A DNA stretch of 64,000 nt. Source: Larimichthys crocea. Its lineage: Eukaryota > Chordata > Actinopteri > Sciaenidae. Position 1 is the first letter of the stretch. The number at the start of each line of letters is the position of its first letter. Under the pieces are notes generated by a model, which was not told the DNA's origin, ran no database searches, and saw only the letters and a program-made list of their open reading frames with translations. The position numbers were made by a program, and so were the translations under genes. Below, piece after piece: positions 51,021-64,000 of the stretch. The stretch lies in NCBI RefSeq assembly GCF_000972845.2, contig NC_040027.1, positions 11,399,760 to 11,463,759 on the forward strand, read 5' to 3'.

Positions 51021-53700
51021 TAAAATATAACAAAATAAATCATCTCTGCAGGACAAATTTAACTCAAATTTAAGTTAAATACCTTTCACAGGATACAGCC
51101 ACTATAAAACTCTGAGGAGATGAAGTTTACCGCGTGTATAAATGTGAACATCAGTCTGTCCGTACAGATGTTACGGATCTGTTATGTCATGTTGTGTGTG
51201 AGAACGTCCCTCTGTCAAATACATGCGAGCAGTGACATCTGGTAGATTAACACATCTCATGAATTTGTTTTAATCTCAGAGGCACGGAGCAGGTAGCAAT
51301 GCACAAGGTTTGTTAAACAGGATCAGCAGGCCAGCTTTTTATCCACATTGGTGGCTCCGGAGCAGCAAACCTTCAGTGCATGGCCTGCACGCTGTTGTTT
51401 CCTTTTTCCACTGACACGCTCATTCGTTGTCACTTTTCCTGATCGACTGACTCTTATGTCAGATGGCATGTTTTTCATTATCATGTTTCCGGGATGCCTG
51501 TGGTGCCAGTACAGAGCTAGTCCTGTACTGGAAACCAGCATATAATAATTACATTCATTTAATTAATATGTGAGCTCCCTGATTATCATCTCAAGCCAGT
51601 AGTGTTCTTCCTTCTCTCTGTTTCCTCATAGCTCTAGAAACAGATTTGAATGCGCATGTTTTATTGAGCATAACAAGCATAAGCCTTATGTAATACTCAT
51701 GAATAAGTAAAGCTGCCATCCGTACAGAATCTGGTGAAGTACCTTCACAGTATTCATGTTGTTTCGGCATAAATCCACTTCTTAGACTCTCGTTAGAATG
51801 AGTACATTCTCATAGATTAGTCAAAAGAGTTCGGATGTTAATGACATAATATTATGCAGGAAGACAAACATGAAAACTCCTGGCCTCCTGAAGGCCAGTG
51901 AAGCAGCGATACTGACTGAGGGATCAACATATTCATAGCTAGTTATTCAAATACAAAGGTCCAAGGTAATATTGAATTATAGATTTAATTCACGGACGAG
52001 ACAGCCTTCTCTGGGTAACAACAAGATTTGATTACGACCTTGAATGTCAGGTGTTTGTTTGCCTAAAAACCTCGGGTGCACTTTTTCACTTTCCCCACGA
52101 ACTAACTAATGACCACGCGAGCCACACGCACAAGAGTTCATTACTAATGCAAACGCTTTTTAGTGTGCTGCTGTCGGCTTCTCACTCCTCCGTGCCAACT
52201 CTCACACGTCCCAGTGGGAACAGAGAAACGGGGAATGCAGTTCTTGCAGTAATCCAAAGGTTTCCAAGGCAGCAGAGTGGGCCTCTGTATCCGGCTGGTG
52301 GTACAAACATAAAAAGATCGTCCTGTCGTCGTGATTCACCTGCTGTTTTATTTCCTTTATTGCTCTGTGCTGCTTAAAATGGTCACGGCTAATATTGATA
52401 TTTCCAGTTCAGATGTCATTTTGCTGTGTTGAAGTCTTCTGGGGATCTCTGTGCTGCAGTGAGTGTCCTGGAAAGGCCCAGCAGAGTTTACTCTGTGTGC
52501 CATGGTGCCCCCTTCACTCACGTAGTCAGCAACAGGGATCTCACTGTCCGTACAGTGTGCCAGCTCAGGCTGTCGACATCAGCATCACTGGAGAAAGTTT
52601 GCATGTGTTCCTGAGGTTGTTTACACGAGGGTGCGTATTTTCCAGCCAGGTCGATTGTCAGTAATGACAGTTTACCAGACACGTTTTCTTCCTATTTAGA
52701 TTTCAGGTTTCGTGGCCAGACGTCTGCTGAGCGTTGTCTGTGCAGGTTACGGACTGATTGGACTTTCTCTCAAACAGCTGGCACGTCTCTGAAAACGAAC
52801 CCGAGAGGCCAAAAAACAAGTGATTGGATTTTGATTGTTGTGTTTGTACAGGAGCGTGCACAAGAGAAATGCTGTAATCATCTCTCTCTGTCCCCGTGTC
52901 AGAGGCTTATTGATTTTCGCAGCCAAGATTATTGTTATTATGTAATCTGATTAGTGCTCAAGAGATAATTCTGCAGCCAATTGACCAACTAGGGATTTTA
53001 TATTGTTTTCTATCAGAGCACAGACACACTCCAGTTATCTGTAACGTAACAAAACCAGCAAAGCATCCTTATTATTTGACCATGTGCAGGTAGAACAAAG
53101 CCGTCCACCCTGTGCTGTCTAATGTTATTTCTGCTGACTCGTCTATTGTATAATTTAGTGCCTGTACTGTTGAGTAGTTGTTTATGTAATTACATGCCTC
53201 TGATGGACTTGAAATTGCTTTAGGGTGGTGTGTTGTGTGTGTGTGTGTGTTTTTATGTTTTGACAGCAGCCCAGTAAGTAAGAGGACACCACAGGGTTTT
53301 TGCTTGTCCAACCTGTTTCCGAGCTCATCTAAAGGGTGAGATCTATATGGTCTGGAAGGGCTTTCACTTGCCCTTTGCTGTCGGATCAAGGTGTCCCAAC
53401 TCACAGCTTCAGCTCTTGAGCAATCTCGTGTGTAAATTTCTGTTTCGGAGTGCAAATATTTCGGCTATTTAAAGAAAAGCTCTGTGAAGTCCTGTTTACC
53501 ACGCCCATACTTTGAAGGTTTGTAAAACCGATGAGAGCGCGAGAAGGCTGTAAGGATTTCTTTGTCTGAACAGTGTCCTCGATAACCTTATCATACAAAG
53601 AAGGAGGCCAGAGCACAGCTCGAGGATACTCTCATTAAAAGAACAAGAATGTGTCCTGCCCATGTCGTAAAAGTTCCCTTTTTGGAGTAGTAGTTGTTAC
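51021..53700. other. Intronic, no feature supported
   Basis: I see short ORFs only, with no family resemblance and no exon-like boundaries that join into a frame. It is probably part of suco intron 1. Confidence 0.5.
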
Positions 53701-53703
53701 ATA

Positions 53704-54722
53704 ACTACGTCTTCCTTGCGTCGTCCACGTGCATCTGTCACTAATAGTACTACTTGTATTTCCCTCCAGTAGACACACTCAGCAGCACCTGTACTAGGAA
53801 CTGCGAGTAAGAAGAAACAGAGGAGGCTGTGTGTGAATTTGGCTATTCCAGCTATGAAAGCGGAGGGGGCGTNNNNNNNNNNCTGAACGCGCAGGGCGTA
53901 GCCTTGAAGGTTAAATAGAAGCCGGCCCTGGGACACGACGATGCCGCTTACTTTAACCTTTTTCCTGAACTCTCTGTCCTTCCATGGTCCTCTAAATACT
54001 GGCGTGTTTACGCCATGTGTGTCCGTACACGTGCCGGAGGCTTCTCTGTTTTTAACTCGAGCTTCAGTAGACAACCTTTACCTTGTGAGATCCTCTGTTC
54101 TTGAGTGTTGCGTACTGGAAAGTCATTGTATTGTTTTGTAATGTAAAATAATCTTATCTTGCATCCATGTTTGTCACTGTCATCTGGTTCTTATCCTTTC
54201 TTGACTAACTTTCTAAACAAAGATGAACTAACCCTCAACTGACTGCTATCTTTTTCTTTCTCTGCATGGGCATTTCAAGCATTGATGAACTTCCAATGAC
54301 TGGAGTTGTTCATTTTTCTAGGCAAAACAAACCAAAAACACACAAGGTTATCTCAGAGCAAACACGACTTTTGACCTACATGTCAAAAAAAAAAAGAAGC
54401 AGAGTCAGTCAGCGAGTCTTCTCAGACGTGGCTGTTTTTTGTCTTCTGTCTAATCAACATCAGCAGATAATGCGTCTCTTGTTCGGTTTGAACAGCAGAT
54501 CACAGCTGAAACGAGTCAGTTATTTGACAACAAAAAATGAAATCATTAAAGTCAATTTCAAATAAAATGTGAAACATTTGCTTGTTTTGTTTCATATAAT
54601 TTGGGATTAAAATTTTGATTGATTGGCAGACAAAAACGAGAACGGGCACTCGCAATTAGATTTAGATATTTTTTGCTCCTCCATAGTTGTGTGGCAGGTG
54701 TTAAAAAATGTACTAATGTGTT
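53704..54722 (+). repeat. 1-kb tandem duplication, copy 1 (contains an N gap)
   Basis: It begins AACTACGTCTTCCTTGCGTC and ends GTACTAATGTGTTAT. The same order of sequence recurs at 54856-55814. The gap 53873-53882 falls inside it, at a point where copy 2 is continuous but about 20 bases shorter. Confidence 0.9.
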
Positions 54723-54855
54723 ATATAGAGGGGGCGGGGCCCTCCCTACGCGTCGACCTGTCTGTCGGAGACAGACGTTGTGTCATTGGAGCTTCCGTAA
54801 TGGTCTCGCCAGAAGCGATTCCCATAGTGAAACACCGAGCGAAGTTAGAAAAAGA
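54723..54855. repeat. Unique GC-rich spacer between duplication copies
   Basis: GGGGGCGGGGCCCTCCCTAC, then GCGTCGACCTGTCTGTCGGAGACAG and CAGAAGCGATTCCCATAGTG. It is absent from the other junctions of the duplication. It may be a fragment of an inserted mobile element, but no terminal repeats were confirmed. Confidence 0.4.
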
Positions 54856-55814
54856 ACTACGTCTTCCTTGCGTCGTCCACGTGCGTCCGTCACTAATAGT
54901 ACTACTTGTATTTCCCTCCAGTAGACACACTCAGCAGCACCTGTACTAGGAACTGAGAGTAAGAAGAAACAGAGGAGGCTGTGTGTGTGTGAATTTGGCT
55001 ATTCCAGCTATGAAAGCGCAGGGGGCGTAGACCTTGAAGGTTAAATAGAAGCCGGCCTTGGGACACGGCGATGCCGCTTACTTTAACCTTTTTCCTGAAG
55101 CTCTCTGTCCTTCCATGGTCCTCTAAATACTGGCTGTGATTTACAGCATGTGTGTCCGTACACGTTCCGGAGGCTTCTCTGCTTTTAACTCGAGCTTCAG
55201 TAGACAACCTTTACCTTGCATACTGGAAAGTCATTGTTTTGTAATGTAAAATAATCTTATCTTGCATCCATGTTTGTTACTGTCATCTGGTTCTTATCCT
55301 TTCTTGACTAACTTTCTAAACAAAGATGAACTGACTGCTATCTTTTTCTTTCTCTGCATGGGCATTTCAAGCATTGATGAACTTCCAATGACTGGAGTTG
55401 TTCATGTTTCTGAGGCAAAACAAACCAAAAACACACAAGGTTATCTCTCAGAGCAAACACGACTTTTGACCTACATGTCCAAAAAAAAAGAAAGAAGCAG
55501 AATCATTCAGCGAGTCTTCTCGGACGTGGCTGTTTTTTGTCTTCTCCTCTGTCTAATCAAACATCAGCAGATAATCTCTTGTTCGGTTTGATCACGGCTG
55601 AAGCGAGTCAGTTATTTGATCAACAGAAAATTAAATCATTAAAGTCAATTATCAAATAAAAATGTGAAACATTTGCTTGTTTTGTTTCATATAATTTAGG
55701 ATATAAATTATTGATTGATTGGCAGACAAAACGAGAACGGGCACTCGCAATTAGATTTAGATATTTTTTGCTCCTCATAATTGTTGGCAGGTTGTTAAAT
55801 GTACTAATGTGTAA
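54856..55814 (+). repeat. 1-kb tandem duplication, copy 2
   Basis: Second copy of 53704-54722 with scattered substitutions and small indels. Both copies share an open stretch reading MGISSIDELPMTGVVH, which I do not recognise and do not call coding. Confidence 0.9.
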
Positions 55815-56949
55815 AATGCTTTAGATAAGATTACCTCCCTTTGTGTAACTCTGTCTAATCAGCTGCCACTGGGTACATTATACCTTGTAAATCGTAGTGA
55901 TAAAACGTTCCTCGACTGTTGGCTCAGACACTAAAGGCTCAGTAACTCAGAGTCCATCTTTCTGTTGTTGTAGTAGTAGCAGCAGGCCAGAGTTTAGCCC
56001 TGCAGGCTGGCAGCTCTGGTTTTATGTGAGGAGGCAGAGCTGGACCGACACTCCAGAGCACCCCATTGTTCCTGCCCACTGGCCATGCAGACATCGAGCT
56101 CTCTCTGCCCTCCTCTGTCCCAGCTGCATGGCTTGCACTTGTTTAAACCACCAATAATTTGAAGTAGTCCGAGCCAACGCCTCAGGTTAGATCCGCTTTA
56201 GAATGAGAAGAATGTAATCAATCAGTGTAAGCAAACGCTCAGAGGAAGGGCTCAGCAATCAAAACAATATTTAATGCAAATTGTAATAACCTTTCCCACG
56301 GTGCCAGTAATGCTCATAGGGAGTATGGTTTGTGTTAATCATAATCCACTCGGTCTGCAGTGTGTACAGCGTAGTTAGACCAGTTTGTTCATCAATTAGT
56401 GAGGATGTAACGACTGACTGACTCAAAGACTCAAGCTCTGTCTTCATCAGGTGTCTTGTTTATTAATTTGATGATTCACACTTTTTTTTTTGTTGCATCC
56501 TTGAAGTTTTGAACCTTGAGCATGACCTGAACTGTTGAAAAACTCGCAGTGAGTCTCACTTGTGGCAGTGAGCTTCTGCTGCTCGCATAATGTATTTCTG
56601 GGAAAAGGTACGCCTGCAGTGAGAGTTGAATGCAGGCCAGAGGCCCCCGAGGCTCTGCCAGTGGTTACAGTGAAAATACCACGGTTACTGTTTGAGAATA
56701 GTATTCTGGAGGTGGAGATTGTTAGGACTTAAGGGTGGAGATTGACGTAGTGTTATTATCATTGCGTGTGTTTGCCTGTGTGAATAGAGGGTAAGGCATG
56801 GAGGAAAGCTGATTGATTTGACTATTTGACAACAGAGTGTTGACTTTGAACTTCTTTCTCTGCTTAGTCAGTAAACGTACTTCTGAGTAATCGCCAGCGC
56901 GAGCGGTTTAACAGGTTTTTAACTGTAGGTTGTGAGTCTAAAGTGATTT

Positions 56950-57070
56950 AGTAATAATAATAATAATAAATAATACATTTTATTTCATAGGCGCCTTCCT
57001 GTCACCCAAGGACACCGTATAATAAATGGGAGTAGACGGCAAATAACAGAAACAAACAAAAAGAACCATA
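56950..57070 (+). mobile_element. Dispersed repeat copy 2 (TTTATTTCATAGGYGCCTTYCTGTCACCC)
   Basis: (TAA)n, then ATTTTATTTCATAGGCGCCT, TCCTGTCACCCAAGGACACC and GGGAGTAGACGGCAAATAACAG. It matches 33955-34080 closely. Confidence 0.65.
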
Positions 57071-60000
57071 AAAGTAACAAGAATACAACATTTAAAAACA
57101 GGTTCATACATCAATATATATCTTCTCAAGTTGTTTTAATGCATTTCCGATAGCTGGATATTGTTTATACTCTTGGGTTTTTGACAGGTCCTGACACTTC
57201 CTTTGCTTTTTCCTGCCCTCGCAGAGAAAGGCACTGCTTTCTACCCCTGAAATCGCTCTTCACTGTCTTCACTTCCCCTCCCCCTCTCTCTCTCTCTCTC
57301 TTTCTGACTCTGCTGTTTCTCATGTTTACCTTTTGCAGCTACCGTGCTTCGTCCCCTGCGCTGCTCTCTCTCTCTTTTTGTGTTTTGTCAATGTTTAAGT
57401 CTCGTATGCAGCACGCACGTGTTTGCGTGGTTCCTTTTTTTAAACTGCGTGGGGGGGCGGGCGACGTACAGGGCGACGCTTATCCATAGCTGCCACACAG
57501 GGCTCCTAAAGAACATTGTGTTCTTAAAGCACATGAGGACATGTTTGGCTTACACTGGCATACGAGGACGTACACATATCTTTAAGTCGACTTTCCTCAA
57601 GCTGCCTGCTGAATGTAAAATCAAATCTTTACATTTGTAACGGACAGAAGTCTTAAATATGTTTTTTCAAACCGAAACATCACAGCATTCGTGTCCTTTT
57701 TCTTTAGCATGATTAGATTTAGATCAGAGCACGTATGTGAATGTTTAACAGCGCATTAGTACGCCGTGTACCGAGGTGAATGTTTCATGAGTTTTTGTTC
57801 TCCCGCTGTGCCTGCTGATGCATACAGTCAGACTAAGAATGCATGCGTATTGTTGCATCCACACCCACCAGGGCAAAATGGCTTTTCCTATCAAATTACA
57901 TTATATCACATGACTGCGTCCCTCAGTCCTATTGTCCCGGGTCAGTGTTTCTGATGTCGCGTACCCAGAGCCCCTTTTTGATCCCCCTCCCCGTCTGACT
58001 GCGATGCTGCTTCACTGTTGCCTCCATAATGTGTCTTTTGTCTGGTTCAATGTTAGAGGAGAGAGGTGTGTTTGAGTTTTATTGCTGGTAAATACAATAA
58101 AGTCATTTAGGTACAGTTTAAAATTTAATATTTGATGTTAATTCACTCTGATGTTTTTTTCCCCCCTGCAACAGGCTACAAACACCCACTCTAGTGTTTT
58201 GATTTATTCCCTTTTTAAATTAAAATATCAGCTGAATTTGATCAAATTGTTGTTTATTCTGCTGCCAAACCTGACACACTGGCATACCAGCGCTTATAGA
58301 GGGAACACAGAGCTACGTCTTCGCTCTGAGAACGGATCCAACACAACACTTCTTTGTCTTGCTCTCGTTAAGATTCACAAAACAGTTGATTTATGTTGCG
58401 TGTGCTCGGAGCCTCCTCCTTGTTTTCATTGGCTCCCGGACAGTATAGATAACGCCGTATGGAGCTGACTTTGTCCTACTGTTGCGGTTTAGGTAACATT
58501 ATCTGAATTGTTGTATCCGATTTGTGGGGACAACACACAGACCTCTAACTGTTAAGTTTTGGCTCTGGATGAAAATGTCCTCTTTGTCAGTGGGCTGCAG
58601 GCGGGTGAGGTGAACGTAACCCAACAGGAGCCGGCAGTCTTTCTTCCACCACCAGGTGACTTGGCCTACTTGGTGTGGCGCAGGCAAGCTTCCAAATAAA
58701 GGTGTGTCTGTTCATTCACACGGAGAAAGGCTCCTGTGTACATTTTCAAGGATGTGAGTGCGTCACGAAGGTGGTGTAGTCAGAGAAGGATCCTTTATAG
58801 ATCAGGAAGACAAACACGCTTTACAAATAGCCGAAACTTGTTTGAGGCTTTTGAGTATATTAGATGAACTCAGGTGTTTTATCAAAAAATAAACAGGATG
58901 AAGTGATTGGTGCCAGGAACTACTGGGCCTGTGCCAGCTGCTAATTAAACTCCCGTTGCACACAAGTATGACATCAGATCAAAATCAAAGTTTCTATAAT
59001 ATCCTTAGATGCAGGTGTCGGGTTGAACATTTCCAGCAGCAGAGTAGCACATCAGATGTGAGGGGTTTATCTCTGGCTAACAATCCTTTTCTGTTTTCTG
59101 CAGTAAAGCAGATAATGCCAATTGTATCCTGGGCAACGAAGAAGGATGAGTCAAAAGAAGATTGAATCATCACAGATCATATTTCCCTTCTGGGTGCTGT
59201 GCATTCATATATTTGTCCTACCACTTTCCACCAACCGGGAGCTCGTAACAGTTCAGCAGAGCGCTCTCTAAATTCTAGAGAAGAGAGAGATTAAAAAAAG
59301 TTAAGATGCTTTTACTCCCAAACTTAAAAGTTAGACAAGAAATCATCCTCTGAGATGCTTCAACTCGGATCCATGCCAGGAACGATTCTTTGCAGTACAT
59401 AAACTATACGTGGTATACCTCTGTTCTTCCTGTACAGCAAGTCAGCACGCAACAACAAAGCACTAAGAGAAATGAGCCCGCCTCTTCAACGCCGCTCTAT
59501 ATTCATAGTGCCTACGAAGCCTTGAGGCTCATTTATCTGCAACAGCAAGGTAGAAAACGTGACATTTCCCTTGACCCCACTGAAATGTCTCAAAACAAGT
59601 TTCTCTGCTGCTTCTCTCGTGCCTCTCCGATTATTGATCGGTGAGCACTGTGAGTGAAGAGCATTACCGTGCCAAAGTGTAGTAAAGTTGGGTTATTACA
59701 CCGTTCGTTACCGATCTGTTCTGACCGGCCCCAAAATAATTTGTTTGATTGACAGAGCCGGGGTTTGCAGTGGTCAGCAGAACATCTGGCACTGACTGTT
59801 CATTTCTGTATCTGTGTTTTAAATCTGATAGTTCAAGTTCAAGTGTTTGTGAGTTAGATAGCTGTTCACCAGTCCAGCCCACTACGTCCTGGCTGCCCCA
59901 GCGTGCACCAGTGCGGAGGATTATGGAGGATGAGCTGGCTTTAGAACAAACTGCTGCTGCTCCACATTAGTCCATGCATCGATGTGGAGAGAAATTAGAA

Positions 60001-63000
60001 CGAACATACACGAACACACTCTCTTTCAATCCTCCCACCACCACCACCTCTTTTCCTCCAGATAGTGACGACATGTTTTTGTCTGTCTGGCAGATGCGCT
60101 GGCCTACTTTTACTGGTGAGCCCTGGCACATCTCCTATTTTTTTCCTGTTGAGCTCCGTTAGAAAACACCTGAATTTATTTGGGTTTATTTTGTGTGTGT
60201 GTGCGTGTGTGTTTGCCCTCTCCAAGCACGTGAATCAGATCAGTAGCTCGCTGCTTCATCATGCTGTTTTCCATCGCTTTATTACATCAGGAATAATCTG
60301 AACTTCAGTGGAAAAACATCACAAGACTCTCCTCTGCTTTAACACTGACAGACAGAGACCAGACAGACACACTGTTCATGTTCCTGTTAGATTATAATCA
60401 AAACTATAATTATAGATCTCCAGAGACCAATTTGTCTAATTTACTGTTGTTTGACTCCTCCCATGTCTTTTGCTCTTTATGTTTTGCCTTCACAGTTGAG
60501 CTAATTTAAGGCGGTTAAAGCGGGTAAAGACATCACATGCGGTCAGTTAGTTAAAAGCTGCGAGTGTGTGTGTGTGTGTGAAAGAGCATTTGTATAATAA
60601 GCACGCAACAAGATGATCAGAGATTTAGGCCAGGAGAGCAGAAGTGTGTCGCAGTGTCATGCTACGAGAGGAAGCTCTCTTTGGCGTCAATCAAAACAGA
60701 TCAGAGTCAGCAGGAAGAATGTCAGTGGATTAAAGTCTGTGGGATGCAAGTTCACACATGTTGTCATGCTAGAGGCCTCTGAATACTTTTAGTCACCGGG
60801 CAAACATCCTGACTAAGCAAGAGGAGATCAGAGCGGAGAGTTTGCATGTGGCACAGCTGCTGATAAATATTTGACCCGCTGCTAGCAGATGAATCTATCC
60901 TCGGCCTGTTGTCTCTGCGGCTTTTGTGTAAACGCAGTCAGTTGGTACGGTACAGTACAGCTGATTTATACCAGGTCTCCTGGTTCTGAATGGTCCTAAA
61001 GCCAACAGGAAATATCCGGGGGATTTGGCAGAGTCGGAACCAGCAGAGACAGCGAAGCCGGACAGTAGACGGCGTGTCTGCGAGCCTCTGGGGAAAAAGC
61101 TGTGCGCCTTCTTTTAAATTGTATTATCGCTCATTTAAAGGCGATAAGGTGGCAGAAAAGTTTCCAAAAGTTCTGGCTCAGGTTGTAGCCGTGCACACCG
61201 ACTCCATAAGAGGAGCTGTTTTGTGCACTGTCATGTCTCTGACTAACTCTAACTGTTGGCATGCTGATAATTTTCTCATCAGCGCTTATTTGAATATTAT
61301 AAAAAAACGACGTTTGGAGCCAGAGAGGGACATAAAAAGACAGGAAAGACTTCTTTAAAAAAGCTCCAGGTGCTTCTGAAGTGGGACAGGAAACGGGAAT
61401 ACAGGGAGAAAATATTTACAGGCTGCTGAATCATTAGTCTTACCTCAGGCTTTTTGTTCATTACCTTGTTGTGGTGTGTGATGTTCAGTGCATGGTTGGA
61501 CATTTCAGTCTTTCAGCATGTTTCTGCATGTCTCTCCATTTGTGGGTCAGAAGTTTCTCCTCCCACTGTTGCGTAATCATTTGAATTAAGAAGTAGGTCA
61601 CAGCACACCCCCAAAGCAGGTCTTCACTTTTTTTTTTTCATCCGTAGAAGGAATGTCAACACTCAGGTCTTTCTTTTCACTCACGCAGATGACACTGAGC
61701 TCCCTGTGCTGTTTTACAGTGCGGCACTGTTTACAGTACAGGGCGCTCGGGGCACGTGGTCTTGAATTTCTCCACGTTTTTTAATCGTTTTATTTGAATT
61801 TTAATTGCTTGAATAGAGCGCTGTTACTTGCCAGGTTCTAGTCAAACATTAGTTGAGGAAGTCGGTCAGATTTGCATTCGTAATCATGGAAGTTTGTACA
61901 GGATTGTTTACCGTGTGACGTGTGGTAATCTGTTTGTCACTCTTAGACAAGTTCTCACTTATCTGGACGATCGAACGCCTTTATAAAAGTTTGGTAACGG
62001 GTTGAAAGCTGCCACTGTGTTAGATTTTTTTCCTACACATTTAGCGCAGTCAATTTATGATCCGAAAATTAGAAAAAATAATCCCATAAGTCAGATTCAT
62101 CTGTAAATTTTAACTGTATAAAAGTAACATAAAGAACAATTAAACTGAGGGTGAACACGAGCGATGGGATTGGAAAAAAGGAAATTATTTAAGAAGCTCT
62201 GGATTAGTTTAATTTTATACATGATATCAAGTTTTAATTTTTTTTAGTATCTGTATATCATGACAGCCCTAAACAGGCCATTAATTAAATAATTATATTA
62301 TTACGTTTTCTATTATAACAACAACTGTATCAGACCTGTGAGATCAGTTTGTTGCTCCACTAAGGAATCTGATTTTTCAGTATTAATTGCTGAGCTATCG
62401 TCCGTGTTCGTGTTACCTTTTTCTTTTTGTAGCATCATTCTGACTCACATCATAGACTGTCTTAATTCAGGTGTGTTGGGGGCAAAGAGTACACTTGACG
62501 TGACTGAACACATAATTTTAGGACTTTATCTCTTGTTTAGTCTGCGCCGATAGTGAGTGACTAAATGAAAAAGTCGATTCTCAGCCTTGAAAGTATTTCC
62601 ATAACATTTGAAGAAATATCGAAGAAGCAGAAGACAAATAAATCTCAATAACTACATTAATTAACAACAATTAAAATAATAAAAGTGAAAATGAAACAAA
62701 TAAAAATGCAGTGGTCTGATCCGATCGGATAAAACATTTGGGACATATTTCGGATGAAAGCAACTCCATGTGTTCACAAAGTATAATAATTTACCCAGAG
62801 TTCCCCTCATTAGCCAGTATTTTGCTCAGTATCTTTTCATAGACATTAATCATCATTTTTCTTTTACAGGGCTTGCATGTTGTCCTCGTAATCTGCTGGC
62901 ACTTCGTTTTTACGGCAGTGCGTTACATAATTTTGTTCACCCTGTCATCTCCAGTTGTTTTACTATGGGAGGATGGACGACGGCACTCAAGACATTTGAA

Positions 63001-64000
63001 ACGTAACACAAAATACTTTAAAGCTATGGAAAGCCAAGTTTAGCTGGGAGTCTATATTAGCCCCGTGGTTCATATTTACCCCTTCGTATCTGTACACTGC
63101 GAGCAGCTCTTAGGTTTCCCTCCCCGGCTTTGTGGCCGCACCTAACCCTTTAGACGAAAGCATATATTCTGAGGTGTTAATGCGTAGAGGAACAGGCGCA
63201 TATTTCATCACCAGCAAAACACTTCATGCCACGTCTTAGTGTCAGAGTCAGCTGCCCCGTCGAAGCAGCATGGATTTCCTCCTAGACGTGACATCTTGCA
63301 CCTACGTTCGACATTCAGGCAGCGATAAATCCATCGCAGTAAAGCCGGAGATATTAATTTCTCTTCTGACTCTGCTGCGACACACCCAGAGGACAACCTG
63401 TGCTTTCAGTAATGGGTCAAAACGCTCGTCTGTAAACTGATAAATTCAGTAAATTTATGCAGCGTTTTGAGTAGAAGTAGCTTCAATATTTGGGTTAACA
63501 ACTCGTCATACGGTGTTGACGTTTGCTCGTAAATCTGACTGGGGTACACGGCGCAGCTTTCACAAAATAAGTCTCAGCTGGATGTTCTTTGATCTCGTCT
63601 TTCAGTCACCTCACATGTCAATGAACGTCTGAGTGACGTGACCCTGACTTGCACAGATGGTTGATTCTGTGTCATTGTGAGTATGTGTGCTCACTCCTCT
63701 TCTACCCCTTCTCCTGACTGCCGGGATGACAGGGCGCTAACATGACTGTCCATGTGTCCCGCTCCGTCCTGACATTGATAGTTGACCGCTCAAGGGGAGC
63801 TGCTCCTGTTTCAGCCTCAGGCGGCGTTCCGATCTGAGCTTTGTCAGCGATGCACGTCGAGCTCAGATATAGTTTTTTAGGGGGAAAACCCTTTTAGCAT
63901 CATAGCAGAGGGAACATGTTTCGACACACCTCAGTTCAGCGTCTCTTCATTCTTCACTTCGTTTCAACTCCACTGATAAGCAAGCCAGCTTAGAGCCAGC
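57071..64000. other. Intronic or intergenic, no gene supported
   Basis: I found scattered ORFs up to 122 codons (60990-61358), none with a recognisable family and none flanked by a consistent exon chain. Composition is mixed, with CT-rich runs (57285-57300) and short GT runs. It probably continues suco intron 1. Confidence 0.45.

Noticed and set aside
58499..58687. - strand ORF with WWWKKDCRLLLGYVHLTRLQ
   Set aside because: It looked briefly protein-like, but no family could be named and there are no flanking exons.
60088..60116. Possible second suco exon (CAG|ATGCGCTGGCC...ACTG|GTGAGC)
   Set aside because: Joined to the first exon ending TG it gives an immediate stop codon.
60990..61358. 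122-codon + strand ORF
   Set aside because: No recognisable family, no splice context and isolated. The length is plausible by chance in 15 kb of six-frame sequence.

Overview
The window is vertebrate nuclear DNA, almost certainly from a teleost fish. The genes have short GT-AG introns and vertebrate-type exon boundaries. The intergenic DNA holds typical fish non-LTR retrotransposon remnants and long CA/GT runs, and two 10-base N gaps (38112-38121 and 53873-53882) show that this is a draft assembly. Six protein-coding loci can be supported from translated exons: itpa (-), mettl13/eef1aknmt (+), dnm3 (+), pigc (-), tmed5 (-), and a probable first exon of suco (+). Two microRNA genes, mir-214 and mir-199, lie on the - strand inside a dnm3 intron. 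The order mettl13, dnm3 (with antisense mir-199/mir-214), pigc, suco matches the human 1q24.3 block. itpa and tmed5 lie elsewhere in human, so their presence here is a fish arrangement or a lineage-specific rearrangement.

Region by region: 0.1-1.0 kb is a decayed DNA transposon with CACTG termini and a TTA target duplication. 2.85-5.5 kb is the complete eight-exon itpa gene, with a LINE remnant in intron 2. 5.5-7.1 kb is retroelement debris between itpa and mettl13; a 15-bp direct repeat covering the itpa start codon brackets it. 7.3-11.9 kb is the complete nine-exon mettl13 gene. 13.27-30.6 kb holds 19 dnm3 exons (GTPase, middle, PH, GED and a short proline-rich end). The 4.8-kb intron 14 carries mir-214 and mir-199. 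31.7-33.3 kb holds two orphan exon-like stretches on opposite strands. 34.6-37.8 kb is pigc, whose coding region is split by an 82-bp intron.

The region 37.75-43.5 kb is structurally complex. An inverted repeat flanks an assembly gap, a 2.4-kb tandem duplication follows, and an inverted segment is wedged between its two copies. 44.98-47.3 kb is tmed5, whose first exon carries two apparent 1-base deletions. 49.17 kb is the probable suco exon 1, and the remaining 14.8 kb looks like its first intron, with a degenerate minisatellite (49.5-51.0 kb) and a 1-kb tandem duplication containing the second gap (53.7-55.8 kb).

Functionally these are housekeeping or cell-biology genes, not a pathway cluster: nucleotide-pool sanitation (itpa), eEF1A methylation (mettl13), membrane fission (dnm3), GPI-anchor biosynthesis (pigc), ER-Golgi cargo transport (tmed5) and an ER/nuclear-envelope SUN-domain protein (suco). 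The clearest regulatory unit is the antisense microRNA pair in dnm3. I found no previously undescribed protein system. The most interesting items are the split itpa/mettl13 promoter region, the inverted and tandem duplications around pigc, the tmed5 frameshifts, and two coding-like stretches that I could not assign.
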